Below, piece by piece: positions 33,302 through 42,082 of a DNA stretch of 64,000 nucleotides. The position numbers and the translations under genes are program-made. Numbering within the stretch: position 1 is the first letter of the stretch; every line of letters begins with the position of its first letter. The notes beneath the pieces are model-generated. The model was not told where the DNA came from. It saw only the letters and a program-made list of their open reading frames with translations, and made no database searches. Origin of the DNA: Pseudothauera nasutitermitis (lineage in GTDB: Bacteria > Pseudomonadota > Gammaproteobacteria > Burkholderiales > Rhodocyclaceae); the NCBI RefSeq assembly GCF_004801295.1, contig NZ_SSOC01000001.1, forward strand, positions 620,001 through 684,000, read 5' to 3'.

Positions 33302-33377
33302 GTTTGATTGATCAGGTCAGCCACGTTTCCAGCCAGCCTGCCGTTGGATTCCTTCACGCCGAGCCGTCGGATATTTC

Positions 33378-33914
33378 GTGGTTACCCGCTATTACCGAGA
33401 ACTGCTGGCTTTTTGCATCCGTGTCGTCCGCGACCGGGATGCGGCCGCCGATGCCGTCCAGGAAAGCTATGCCCGCTTCCTGAGCATCGAGCAATCCAGT
33501 GTCCCCGTCCTGGAGCCGCGCGCCTTGCTGTTCCAGACCGCGCGCCGCGTGATGGTGGACCAATACCGTCGCGGCAAGCTGCGCCTGCACGAGGATCTTG
33601 CCACCCTGGCCGAAGCCGAGCAGCCGAGGCTGCCGGCACAGCAGCAGCCGGAAGCGATCCTTGCCGGGAAGCAGGCTGTCGAGGCGTATGTGGCGGCCAT
33701 TGCCGGATTGCCGCCGCGCTGCCGCGAGGTGTTCATCCTGCACGTCTTCGACAATCTGTCGCATGCGCAGATCGCCGAATGCCTGGGGATGACGGTGAGC
33801 ATGGTGGAGAAGCACGTCGCCCGGGGGCGTTTGACCTGCCGTGCCTGCGAACGGGAAATCCAGGGCCTGCCCGCCCAGCCCGGGGCGGAAAGCAAAGGCA
33901 GGCAAAAAACATGA
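33378..33914 (+). CDS. ECF RNA polymerase sigma factor, FecI type
   Basis: The 178-residue protein has sigma-70 region 2 (A-A-D-A-V-Q-E-S-Y-A-R-F-L) and region 4 (L-P-P-R-C-R-E-V-F-I-L-H; L-S-H-A-Q-I-A-E-C-L-G). The GTG at 33378 is used. Followed by a FecR-type gene and a TonB receptor carrying a signalling domain, it fits cell-surface signalling: ferric siderophore binding releases this sigma factor to transcribe the receptor gene. Confidence 0.9.
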   Translation: MVTRYYRELLAFCIRVVRDRDAAADAVQESYARFLSIEQSSVPVLEPRALLFQTARRVMVDQYRRGKLRLHEDLATLAEAEQPRLPAQQQPEAILAGKQAVEAYVAAIAGLPPRCREVFILHVFDNLSHAQIAECLGMTVSMVEKHVARGRLTCRACEREIQGLPAQPGAESKGRQKT

Positions 33915-33975
33915 TTTTCCCCTGCCGACGACCTGCGGTTTCGCCTGCTTCGTGCGACGATATATGTGACGCCCG

Positions 33976-35115
33976 ATGAAATCCCTCGTTTTTTCCATGG
34001 CCAACACGACCCGCCGGCACGACCCCGATGAACGCGAATTCGACGATTATGCGTGTACGCAGGATGCCGTCGAACTCGATGCCGCGCTGTGGGCGACGCG
34101 TCGTGAAGCCGGGCTCGATGCTGCCGGGGAGGCCGAGTTCGCTGCCTGGCTGGCCGCCGATCCGGCGCATGCGGCGGCCTATGGGGAGATGACCCGGAGC
34201 TTCGAGCGCGTGCGCGCGCTGCCCGACGACGCGGTGCGGGCGCTCAGGGCCGGACTGGGCGAAAGCGCCGCCGGATCCGGTGCGTCCACCGCGCCTCCGG
34301 CGACGCCGTCGGCGCCTCGCCGGGGCTGGCTGGATGCGTTCGGCAGCCTGTTCCTCCCCCGCCTGGCGACGGCCGCCATCGTGCTGGCCGTGGCCGGCGG
34401 TGGCTGGCTGGGCTGGGCGCATTGGTATGGCCAGCCGGTGTTCACCGCCGACTATGCGACCGAACGCGGCCAGCGCCTGGCCGTCGATCTGCCCGACGGC
34501 AGCGCCCTCCTGCTCGACACCGCCACGCGCATCGAGGTCCGCCTGTACCGGAAACGCCGCGAGGTGCACCTGGCCGACGGCCAGGTCATGTTCGACGTGG
34601 CAGGCGACGGCGCCAGGCCCTTTGCCGTGCTTGCCGGCGCTGCCCGCGTCACCGTGGTCGGCACGCGTTTCTCGGTGCGCCATACGCAGGCCGGGCTGGC
34701 GGCGGGGCAGACCGTCGTCGCCGTCGAGTCGGGGACGGTCCGGGTCGCCGGCGACCGCCTCCTGCCGAGCGGCACGGCGGGCGTGGCGCTGACCGCCGGC
34801 CAGGGCGTCAGCGCCGGCCGGGGTGGGCAGTTGGCGCCGGTTGTGAGCTTTCCGGCCGAAGGCGTCGGCGCCTGGCGCAACAGCCGCGTCAGTTTCGACG
34901 ACACGCCGCTGGCCGACGCGCTGGCCGAGTTCGAGCGCTACGAGGATACCGGCCTGGTGGTGCGCGATCCGCGGGTCGGTGCGCTGCGCCTGGGCGGAAG
35001 CTTCGACCTGCGGCAGGCCCGGACTTTTGCCCAGACCCTGCCGCTGATGCTGCCGGTCAGGCTGGAGCAGCGCGGCACCGAAACCGAGATCGTCGCGCTG
35101 GACCAAGCGGACTGA
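33976..35115 (+). CDS. FecR-type transmembrane anti-sigma/sigma regulator
   Basis: The product has up to 379 residues (an in-frame ATG at 33997 is an equally possible start; neither has a clear Shine-Dalgarno). The N-terminal cytoplasmic anti-sigma part carries W-L-A-A-D-P-A-H-A-A-A-Y. One transmembrane helix lies near 120-140, and the periplasmic FecR domain (G-Q-R-L-A-V-D-L-P-D-G-S; V-V-G-T-R-F-S-V) and a C-terminal STN-like segment follow. It lies 61 bases after the sigma gene and passes the receptor signal to it. Confidence 0.9.
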   Translation: MKSLVFSMANTTRRHDPDEREFDDYACTQDAVELDAALWATRREAGLDAAGEAEFAAWLAADPAHAAAYGEMTRSFERVRALPDDAVRALRAGLGESAAGSGASTAPPATPSAPRRGWLDAFGSLFLPRLATAAIVLAVAGGGWLGWAHWYGQPVFTADYATERGQRLAVDLPDGSALLLDTATRIEVRLYRKRREVHLADGQVMFDVAGDGARPFAVLAGAARVTVVGTRFSVRHTQAGLAAGQTVVAVESGTVRVAGDRLLPSGTAGVALTAGQGVSAGRGGQLAPVVSFPAEGVGAWRNSRVSFDDTPLADALAEFERYEDTGLVVRDPRVGALRLGGSFDLRQARTFAQTLPLMLPVRLEQRGTETEIVALDQAD

Positions 35116-35166
35116 CGCAAAAAAATTTCAGGTCGACCTGAGGGTTGTGCGGGCTCGTGCGACTTC

Positions 35167-35199
35167 AACAGTAGTAATTCTCGTTTCGATACTACTGTT
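35167..35199 (+). promoter_or_regulatory. Perfect 10-bp inverted repeat in the TonB-receptor leader
   Basis: AACAGTAGTA and TACTACTGTT are separated by 13 bases and end just before the GGAG Shine-Dalgarno (35201-35204) of the receptor gene. It could be a protein operator or an RNA hairpin next to the ribosome-binding site. The receptor gene's own promoter (FecI-type sigma) should be in the same 97-base gap. Confidence 0.55.
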
Positions 35200-35212
35200 T
35201 GGAGATCAACCC

Positions 35213-37693
35213 ATGCGGCAACCGCGTTCCGCACTCGCGCCCCTGGCCCTCGCCATCCTTCTCGCAGCCGCTCCAGGCCAAGTCATGGCCCAGACGGCCG
35301 CAGCCACCCCGCTCGACATCACGATCACGGCGCAGCCGCTCGGCCAGGCACTCAACGAACTTGCCCGGCAGGCCGATCTGCAACTGCTGTTTCCGCCGGC
35401 GCTGGTGGCCGGAAAAATGGCTCCGGAAGTCGTCGGCAAGCTGACGCCGCGACAGGCGGTCGACCGCCTGCTTGCCGGCAGCGGCCTGGTGGCGATCCAG
35501 GAGGGGCAGGCCATCGTCGTCAGGGCCGTGCCGTCAGGCGGTGCCGGCACGATGCTGGAACCGGTGACGGTGACCGCCACCGCCGAACGCAATGCCAGCA
35601 CCGAAGGCAGCGGCCGCTACGGCAGCAACGTCGGCACCACGGCGCTGCCGTTCAACGCGACCCTGCGCGATACGCCGCAATCGATCAGCATCATCAGCAG
35701 CCAGTTGATCGAGGACCGCAAGATCGACCGCCTGTTCGACGTCATCGAGCAGGCCACCGGGCTGTCGGTGAATCGCTATGAAAGCAACCGCGGCAGCCTG
35801 TTCGCACGCGGTTTCAACATCACCAACTATCTGATCGACGGCGCCCCCACCGGCATCAACGAACAGTGGAGCGCCGGCGAAGTGTTCAGCAACACGGCGA
35901 TCTACGACCGCGTCGAGATCCTGCGTGGTTCGGATGGCCTGATGACCGGCGTCGGCAATCCGTCGGCAATCATCAACATGGTGCGCAAGCGGGCGGACAG
36001 CAAGGTGTTCAAGGGCTCGGTCTCAGCCGAGGTCGGGAGCTGGTCGCAGCGCGGTCTGACGGCGGACGTCAGCACGCCCCTGAACGCAAGCGGCTCGACC
36101 CGGGCGCGCTTCGTCGCCGATTACGAGGAGGGCAAAAGCTACATCGACCGCCTGAAGAACCGCGAGAAGATCTTCTACGCCACGATCGAGCAGGACATCG
36201 GCGACCGGTCGCTGATATCGGGCGGGATCAGCCGCCAGGACAACCATACCGGCAGCCCGACCTGGGGCGGCGTTCCCGCCTGGCTGGCGACCAATGCCAA
36301 CGATGCCGTGCGCTCGAACTGGAGCCGCAGCAAGACCACGGCGCCGCACTGGTCGTACTGGGATGCCGACTACACCAACTGGTTCGTGCGCGGCGAGCAC
36401 GACTTCGGCAATGGCTGGCAGATCAAGGCCAACTACACGCGGGGCGAGCGCAACTCGGAGGCGAAGCTGGCCAATTTCTACCAGTACGGCACCCTCCATC
36501 CCGTGCTCGGAACCTCCTTCATCCATATGGAGCTGTTCCCCGGTTTCACTTACAGCATGCCGATGTCGGGGTATGCCGGGCTGTACTATGTGGATAACGT
36601 CAAGGAAGACACCAACTTCCAGGTCGATGGCGAATTCCGGCTGTTCGGGCGCGATCACCAGCTGGCTTTTGGCTACGATCATTCCCGGGAAAGCCTGAAG
36701 ACGATCGGCAATCCGGGGAATACCAGCGCCGCGGTGCTTCCCGCCCCGAACCTGCACACTTGGGACGGGCACGGCCATGAACCGACTTATGCCTATCCGG
36801 TGGGCGGTGGTGGCGTCTACATCGATCAGAAGGTCACGCAGAAAGCCTGGTATCTGGCCGGCCGGTTTTCGCTCGCCGAGCCGCTCAAGCTGATCCTCGG
36901 CACCCGGGTGATCGATTACAGCGTCGTCGATCACAAGGATCGCAACAACGATTTCAAGGCCGACAACGAGGTGATTCCTTATGCGGGCGTGGTCTTCGAC
37001 CTGACCCGCAACCTCTCGGCCTATGCCAGCTACACCACCATCTTCGAGCCGCAGAGCAAGCGCGATGCGAGCAACAAGCAACTGGCGCCGATCGAGGGCA
37101 ACACGCGCGAGATCGGTCTGAAAGGCGCCTTCTTCGACAATCGCCTGAACGCCAGCCTCTCCGTGTTCAAGATGCAGCAGGAGAACGTGGCGCGGGCCAG
37201 CGGCCTGATTCCCGGCATCACGCCGCCACAGACCGCCTATGTCGAAGTGGACGGGGTGGTCAGCAAGGGTTTCGAGGTGGAGATCGCCGGTGAAATCCGG
37301 CCGGGCTGGAATGCCAGCATCGGCTATGCCAAGTTCCGGGCCAAGACTGCCGACGGCGTCGAAGTCAATTCCCTGATGCCGCGCCAGCAGTTCAACGCCT
37401 TCACCAGCTACCGCCTGCCCGGCGCCTGGAGCGGGCTGACCGTCGGCGGCGGCGTCCGCTGGCAGAGCAGGACCTACGCCGATGTGCTGTTCCTGACCGG
37501 CAAGAAGCTGGAGCAGAAGGCCTATTCCGTCGTCGACCTGATGGCGCGTTACGAGATCGACAGGCAGTGGTCGCTGCAGCTCAACGTCAAGAACGTGTTC
37601 GACAAGAAATATTTCGCGCCGCCCGAAAGCGGCCTGGAAATTTTCTGGCAGGAGCCGCGCAACGCCAGCCTCAGCCTGAAGTACGAGTTCTGA
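35213..37693 (+). CDS. TonB-dependent siderophore receptor with STN signalling domain
   Basis: The 826-residue protein (ATG at 35213, GGAG Shine-Dalgarno 8 bases before) has a signal peptide, an STN/secretin-like N-terminal signalling domain (about 35-95; L-D-I-T-I-T-A-Q-P-L-G-Q-A-L), a plug domain (D-T-P-Q-S-I-S-I-I-S) and a 22-strand barrel ending in the outer-membrane sorting residue Phe (L-S-L-K-Y-E-F). The plug and barrel resemble FpvA/FhuE/FoxA-type ferric-hydroxamate or pyoverdine receptors. With FecI and FecR it forms a surface-signalling uptake system; the siderophore is not deducible. Confidence 0.93.
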   Translation: MRQPRSALAPLALAILLAAAPGQVMAQTAAATPLDITITAQPLGQALNELARQADLQLLFPPALVAGKMAPEVVGKLTPRQAVDRLLAGSGLVAIQEGQAIVVRAVPSGGAGTMLEPVTVTATAERNASTEGSGRYGSNVGTTALPFNATLRDTPQSISIISSQLIEDRKIDRLFDVIEQATGLSVNRYESNRGSLFARGFNITNYLIDGAPTGINEQWSAGEVFSNTAIYDRVEILRGSDGLMTGVGNPSAIINMVRKRADSKVFKGSVSAEVGSWSQRGLTADVSTPLNASGSTRARFVADYEEGKSYIDRLKNREKIFYATIEQDIGDRSLISGGISRQDNHTGSPTWGGVPAWLATNANDAVRSNWSRSKTTAPHWSYWDADYTNWFVRGEHDFGNGWQIKANYTRGERNSEAKLANFYQYGTLHPVLGTSFIHMELFPGFTYSMPMSGYAGLYYVDNVKEDTNFQVDGEFRLFGRDHQLAFGYDHSRESLKTIGNPGNTSAAVLPAPNLHTWDGHGHEPTYAYPVGGGGVYIDQKVTQKAWYLAGRFSLAEPLKLILGTRVIDYSVVDHKDRNNDFKADNEVIPYAGVVFDLTRNLSAYASYTTIFEPQSKRDASNKQLAPIEGNTREIGLKGAFFDNRLNASLSVFKMQQENVARASGLIPGITPPQTAYVEVDGVVSKGFEVEIAGEIRPGWNASIGYAKFRAKTADGVEVNSLMPRQQFNAFTSYRLPGAWSGLTVGGGVRWQSRTYADVLFLTGKKLEQKAYSVVDLMARYEIDRQWSLQLNVKNVFDKKYFAPPESGLEIFWQEPRNASLSLKYEF

Positions 37694-37764
37694 CGGGCCG
37701 ACGATGAAGGTGCCGGATCGAACGGCAGCCGGCACGCATTCGTAATCGAACGTATGGGAGCATC

Positions 37765-38910
37765 ATGTTCAAGCGTCGTTTCTATATTTCAGCACTGATC
37801 TTCGTCTTTCTTGCCCTGGGTGGCCTGGCGTGGTGGCTGCTCTGGTCGGGCGAGGCGGCGCAGCCGCTCTCGCCGGACAGGGAGCAAGGCGCACTTGCCG
37901 CCCCGGACGGCACGCTGAGCAAAGTGCTGTCCCATGGTCTCTACCAGGCCGTCCACAACCCCCGGGACGGATTGCTGTACGTCGCCTCGGCCGAAATGGC
38001 GCCCGACGTACGGGGCGGCACGATCTACCAACTGGACCCGCAGACCCTGGATGTCAAAGGGCTGATCCATACCGACGAAAAGAACTTCGGCCTGGCCCTG
38101 AATGCCGCCGGCGACGCCCTGTTCGTCACCAACAGCCTGGCCTCGGCCGTCACGCGGGTGGGCCTGTCGGACAAAGGCGAAGTCAGACGCACCCGCTTCA
38201 CGGACAAGAGCCGCGACAGTTCCAGCCTGGGTGCGCGCACGGTACGCTACGACGCCGTGCGCAACCGCATCTACGTCGGCGGCGTGGGCGATCCCGGGGT
38301 CATCTGGGTACTGGACGCGGAGAGCATGGACCTGGTCGCCACCATCGGCGATGCGGGCAAGTGGGTGACCGGGCTGCTGCTCGACCCCGAGGCCGATCGC
38401 CTGTACGCGGCCAATGGCGACGGCGAGGTGCTCGTCATCGATCTGAAGGAAGACCGTATCGCGCAGCGCTGGAAGCTGGCGGGAGAGGCCGAGGCGCTAC
38501 CGCTGAACTTCGCCCTGGACCATAAGCGCAAGCGCTTGTACGTCACGGAAACCCAGCACGAGAAGACCGTGTTCGTGCTGGATGCGTCCGATGGCAAGGT
38601 TCTGCAACGCCTGCCAGTGGGCGACGCCATGGATGTGCTCTACGATCCGGCGCGCGACGAGCTGTACCTGACGCATCGCGAGCAGGGCAAGGTGTCGATC
38701 CTTGACGGGGAGACGCATGCGGTCAAGGCCGCATACAGCCTGCCGACCCATCCCAACAGCCTCAGCCTGGGAGAAGGCGGCCAGTTGTACGTCACGGTCA
38801 AGGAGCCATTCAGGTTGTATACGACCCGGCAGAATCTGCTGGCCCCGCAGTACTACGCCAGTACGCGTGAGCGGGTGGTGCGTATCGATCTGGACAAGGC
38901 CGCTCGCTGA
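37765..38910 (+). CDS. YncE-like beta-propeller protein, membrane-anchored
   Basis: The 381-residue product has one N-terminal transmembrane or signal segment (6-28) and then blade-like repeats (G-L-L-Y-V-A-S; D-R-L-Y-A-A-N-G-D; K-R-L-Y-V-T-E; D-E-L-Y-L-T-H; G-Q-L-Y-V-T-V), about six to seven blades. YncE-type propellers are periplasmic and often iron-regulated. It lies 71 bases downstream of the receptor and is likely cotranscribed. The function is unknown; a periplasmic partner of siderophore uptake is possible. Confidence 0.8.
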   Translation: MFKRRFYISALIFVFLALGGLAWWLLWSGEAAQPLSPDREQGALAAPDGTLSKVLSHGLYQAVHNPRDGLLYVASAEMAPDVRGGTIYQLDPQTLDVKGLIHTDEKNFGLALNAAGDALFVTNSLASAVTRVGLSDKGEVRRTRFTDKSRDSSSLGARTVRYDAVRNRIYVGGVGDPGVIWVLDAESMDLVATIGDAGKWVTGLLLDPEADRLYAANGDGEVLVIDLKEDRIAQRWKLAGEAEALPLNFALDHKRKRLYVTETQHEKTVFVLDASDGKVLQRLPVGDAMDVLYDPARDELYLTHREQGKVSILDGETHAVKAAYSLPTHPNSLSLGEGGQLYVTVKEPFRLYTTRQNLLAPQYYASTRERVVRIDLDKAAR

Positions 38911-38960
38911 CCGTGTGGGTGATTCCTGCAAATGAAATGACGGAAGTATCTGATCCCCCA

Positions 38961-39326
38961 TTACTGCCGGCTTTCCAGATGGCCGTCCTTTGGTTTTCGA
39001 GAGGTTTTTTTGATGGCTATGCCAATTATGTAAATAAATATTCCTGATGGTATGGATATTATTGATCCAAACGCTGAAATGTAGTGCCAAAGAAGGGCTG
39101 TGTTTTCTCCAAGAATTGATGAAAATATTGACGTGAATAAAAATACAAAGATGGGGCCAAAAGCCACTGCAAAACCGATTCGCGTGATCAGAATGCCAAG
39201 AGATTCATTGCTCTCTTCGCTGGAAATGGCATTGGCGCGCGCGGGAGCTTCGCAGTGTCGACATGCCTCTGTATGAGGAAGGTTCGTTGCTTCGCACTCG
39301 GAACATTTCCATTTATATGACGGCAT
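38961..39326 (-). CDS. Small zinc-ribbon membrane protein in an AT-rich patch (hypothetical)
   Basis: The product is about 121 residues from the ATG at 39326 (an in-frame start at 39353 adds nine). An N-terminal zinc ribbon (C-S-E-C-E-A-T-N and C-R-H-C-E) is followed by two hydrophobic helices (I-G-F-A-V-A-F-G-P-I-F-V-F-L-F; I-S-I-P-S-G-I-F-I-Y-I-I-G) and a Lys-rich tail. The gene is visibly AT-rich against its GC-rich neighbours, which suggests recent acquisition. It is isolated between the iron locus and metQ. No function is assignable. Confidence 0.6.
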   Translation of the reverse strand: MPSYKWKCSECEATNLPHTEACRHCEAPARANAISSEESNESLGILITRIGFAVAFGPIFVFLFTSIFSSILGENTALLWHYISAFGSIISIPSGIFIYIIGIAIKKTSRKPKDGHLESRQ

Positions 39327-39400
39327 CTGCTTCCCGGCATTCGAGGTAACCAACCTGAGTGTGGATCAATGCGACAAAGATGAAAAGGCCTGTTTTTAGA

Positions 39401-39442
39401 TGAAAAATGCGGAAGCCCGTCGTATAGACGGGCTTCCGCATT
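39401..39442 (-). terminator. Terminator of the metNIQ operon
   Basis: A perfect 16-bp stem (39406-39421 with 39427-39442) with a 5-base loop is followed on the minus strand by TTTTT. It lies 39 bases after the metQ stop. Confidence 0.88.
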
Positions 39443-39480
39443 GCGTTGGCGCTGGCACCTTTGCGGTGCTGTCCGGAGGC

Positions 39481-40299
39481 TTACTGCAGCGTGGCCGGGC
39501 GAGCGTAGCCGGGGAAGTGCTTGTCCAGCACGTCCTTGAAGAACGGCGCCTTGAAGGCTTCCTGCAGGTCGGCGACCCACGGTTGGTCCTTGTCGGCGGT
39601 GCGCGTGGCGGCGACCAGCAGGTAGTAGTCCGGGGTCTTTTCCAGCGCGACGGCTTCGGTCAGCTTGAGGCCGGAGGAGATGGCGAAGTTGCCGTTGATC
39701 ACGGAGAAGTCGGTGTCCTCCAGCGCGCGCGGCAACTGGGCGGCTTCCAGCGGGACGAAGCGCAGCTTCTTCGGGTTTTCGGCGATGTCGCGTTCGCTGA
39801 CCTTCAGTGGATCGACGCCCGCCTTGGCCTTGACCAGGCCGTACTGTTCCAGGAAGACGAAGGTGCGTGCGAGGTTGGTCGGGTCGTTGGGCACGGCGAT
39901 GCGCGCGCCTTCGCGGATGTCGTCGATGCTCTTGAACTTCTTGGAGTACAGGCCGAGCGGGGCGATGGGGCCTTGCACCACGTCCACCAGATCCAGCTTG
40001 TTCTTCTCGGCGAAGTTCTTCAGGTAGATGATGTGCTGGAAGTAGTTGGCGTCCAGCGAGCCCTGGGCGAGCGCGTGGTTGGGCTGCACGTAGTCGCTGA
40101 ATTCGACCAGCTTGACCTTGTAGCCCTTCTGTTCGAGCTGGGGCTGGATGCCGCGCCTGAGCACTTCGATGTTGGAACCGGCGGTGGTGCCGATGACCAG
40201 TTCGCTCTTCTTGGCCTGGGCGTGCGCGGCCAGCGGGGAGAGCAGGGCGGTGCCGGAGGCCAGCAGGGCGATCAGCAGGTTGCGGCGGAAAGAACGCAT
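39481..40299 (-). CDS. metQ: MetQ, methionine-binding protein (NlpA family)
   Basis: The 272-residue product has a signal peptide ending A-A-H-A. It lacks a lipobox Cys, so it appears soluble rather than a lipoprotein. The NlpA family core is seen as L-V-I-G-T-T, D-A-N-Y-F-Q-H-I-I-Y-L, A-V-P-N-D-P-T-N-L-A-R and V-I-N-G-N-F-A. It is the third gene of the metN-metI-metQ D/L-methionine importer, 48 bases after metI. Confidence 0.92.
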   Translation of the reverse strand: MRSFRRNLLIALLASGTALLSPLAAHAQAKKSELVIGTTAGSNIEVLRRGIQPQLEQKGYKVKLVEFSDYVQPNHALAQGSLDANYFQHIIYLKNFAEKNKLDLVDVVQGPIAPLGLYSKKFKSIDDIREGARIAVPNDPTNLARTFVFLEQYGLVKAKAGVDPLKVSERDIAENPKKLRFVPLEAAQLPRALEDTDFSVINGNFAISSGLKLTEAVALEKTPDYYLLVAATRTADKDQPWVADLQEAFKAPFFKDVLDKHFPGYARPATLQ

Positions 40300-40347
40300 G
40301 GAACGTTGCTCCTTGGGTAATGGCGATTGAGACGGTGGAAGAGGGGT

Positions 40348-41010
40348 TCAGCGCTTGTCGAGGCGGTGCGCGATGGCGTTGCCGCCGAACTGGATGATCT
40401 GCACGATGACGATCAGCAGGGCCACGGTGAGCAGCATCACGTCGGTCTGGAAGCGGTAGTAGCCGTAGCGGATGGCCAGGTCGCCGATGCCGCCGCCGCC
40501 CACCACCCCGGCGATGGCCGAGTAGGACAGGAAGCTCACCGCTAGCACGGTGAGCGCCAGCACCAGGCCGGAGCGCGCCTCGCGCACCAGCACGCGCCAG
40601 ACGATCTGCAGTTCCGAGGCGCCCATGGCGTGGGCGGCCTCGATGACGCCGCGCGGCACTTCACGGATGGTCTGCTCGACCAGCCGGGCGAAGTAGGGGA
40701 TGGCGGCCACCGACAGCGGCACGGCCGCGGCCAGCGGGCCGATGGAGGTGCCGGCCACGATGCGGGTGAAGGGCACCAGCGCGACCATCAGGATGATGAA
40801 CGGGAAGGAGCGCACGGTGTTCACCACCCAGCTCAGCACCAGATAGGCGGGCCGGTTGGCCAGCGACTGGCCGGGGCTGAGCATGAACAGCAGCACGCCC
40901 AGCGGGCCGCCGAGGATCACCGCAGCGCTCAGGCCGATGCCCAGCATCAGGAAGGTTTGCCCGATGGCCACCCACAGTTCGGGCAGCAGTTCGATCAGCG
41001 AGTCATGCAT
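40348..41010 (-). CDS. metI: MetI, methionine ABC transporter permease
   Basis: The product has 220 residues and five helices, with the M-G-A-S-E-L-Q-I-V-W-R-V-L coupling loop and the MetI motif A-G-V-V-G-G-G-G-I-G-D-L-A-I. The ATG at 41010 overlaps the end of metN by 8 bases. Confidence 0.93.
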   Translation of the reverse strand: MHDSLIELLPELWVAIGQTFLMLGIGLSAAVILGGPLGVLLFMLSPGQSLANRPAYLVLSWVVNTVRSFPFIILMVALVPFTRIVAGTSIGPLAAAVPLSVAAIPYFARLVEQTIREVPRGVIEAAHAMGASELQIVWRVLVREARSGLVLALTVLAVSFLSYSAIAGVVGGGGIGDLAIRYGYYRFQTDVMLLTVALLIVIVQIIQFGGNAIAHRLDKR

Positions 41011-41860
41011 TGGAGGCCTTCGGGAAGGAGATGACGGAGGAGGATTCGCTGCCGGCGGCCAGTTCGGCACGGCGGCGGCGTTCGCGTACCAGATCGGCCA
41101 GTTCGCGGCCCAGCACGCTGGTGCGTTCGGCGGAAATGTCCTCGATGGCGAACTGTTCGATGAAGCGGCCCTGCTCCAGCACGGCGGCGTGGTCGCACAG
41201 CTGATCGACCACCGGCAGTTCGTGGGTGACGATGACGATGGTCACCCCCAGCTTCTCGTTGATGTCGCGCAGGGTCTGCAGCAGCGAGCGGGTGGTTTCG
41301 CTGTCGAGCGCGGAGGTGGGCTCGTCGCACAGCAGCACCTCGGGGTGCGGCGCCAGCGCGCGGGCGATGGCCACGCGCTGCTTCTGGCCGCCGGAAAGGC
41401 GCGCCGGGTAGGACTGCAGCTTGTCGGAAAGGCCCACCAGCTCCAGGCATTCGCGCACCCGCGCGTCGATCTCGGCGCGCGAGTGGCGGCCGTGGATGCG
41501 CAGCGGGAAGGCGACGTTTTCATACACCGTGGCGTTTTGCAGCAGGTTGAACTGCTGGAAGATCATGCCGATGTTCTGGCGCGCCTCGCGTAGTGCGCGG
41601 CGACCCAGCACGGTGAGCTCGCGCCCGGCCACGGTGACGCGGCCGGCGTCCGGGCGCTCCAGCAGGTTGATCAGGCGCAGCAGGGTGGATTTGCCTGCGC
41701 CGCTCTTGCCGACCAGACCGAAGACGTCGCCCCGGGCGATTTCCAGCGAGATGGGCTGAACGGCGTCGAAACGGCCCCCATCCGGAAGGATGAAGGTCTT
41801 GCGCACCGAATCGAGCTGGATGATCGGAGTGCTCGGCGGGGAGGAGGCGGTCTGGGTCAT
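41003..41860 (-). CDS. metN: MetN, methionine ABC transporter ATPase lacking the NIL domain
   Basis: The product has 285 residues: Walker A G-K-S-G-A-G-K-S-T, signature L-S-G-G-Q-K-Q-R, Walker B L-L-C-D-E-P-T-S-A-L-D. Typical MetN is about 340 residues with a C-terminal NIL (ACT-like) domain that binds methionine and shuts off transport. This copy ends about 30 residues after the S-V-L-G-R-E segment, so that regulatory domain is missing. First gene of the operon. Confidence 0.92.
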   Translation of the reverse strand: MTQTASSPPSTPIIQLDSVRKTFILPDGGRFDAVQPISLEIARGDVFGLVGKSGAGKSTLLRLINLLERPDAGRVTVAGRELTVLGRRALREARQNIGMIFQQFNLLQNATVYENVAFPLRIHGRHSRAEIDARVRECLELVGLSDKLQSYPARLSGGQKQRVAIARALAPHPEVLLCDEPTSALDSETTRSLLQTLRDINEKLGVTIVIVTHELPVVDQLCDHAAVLEQGRFIEQFAIEDISAERTSVLGRELADLVRERRRRAELAAGSESSSVISFPKASNA

Positions 41861-41949
41861 GGCAATGGTGGAACGGGTGGCCGAAAGTTGTTGTTTACCC
41901 GCGCGGCGCGCGGGCGAAGGCCGAGTATCCGGAAATCCGTGTGGATATA

Positions 41950-41968
41950 GAACGAATAAAAATGGCTA
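41950..41968 (-). promoter_or_regulatory. Diverged copy of the shared met/AraC upstream motif
   Basis: On the transcribed strand it reads TAGCCATTTTTATTCGTTC and agrees with the metY-upstream motif at most positions. It lies about 90 bases before the metN start. The match is imperfect, so the call is tentative. Confidence 0.3.
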
Positions 41969-42082
41969 TCCTCATAACGGACGGGAATAAGTCTGCAAAA
42001 ACGGAAGTCTTGCCGCGCATGGCGGACATGGAAGGCAGAGGCGGATTGTCCGAACAGGGGAAGGTGCTGCCCGCCGCGCCGT

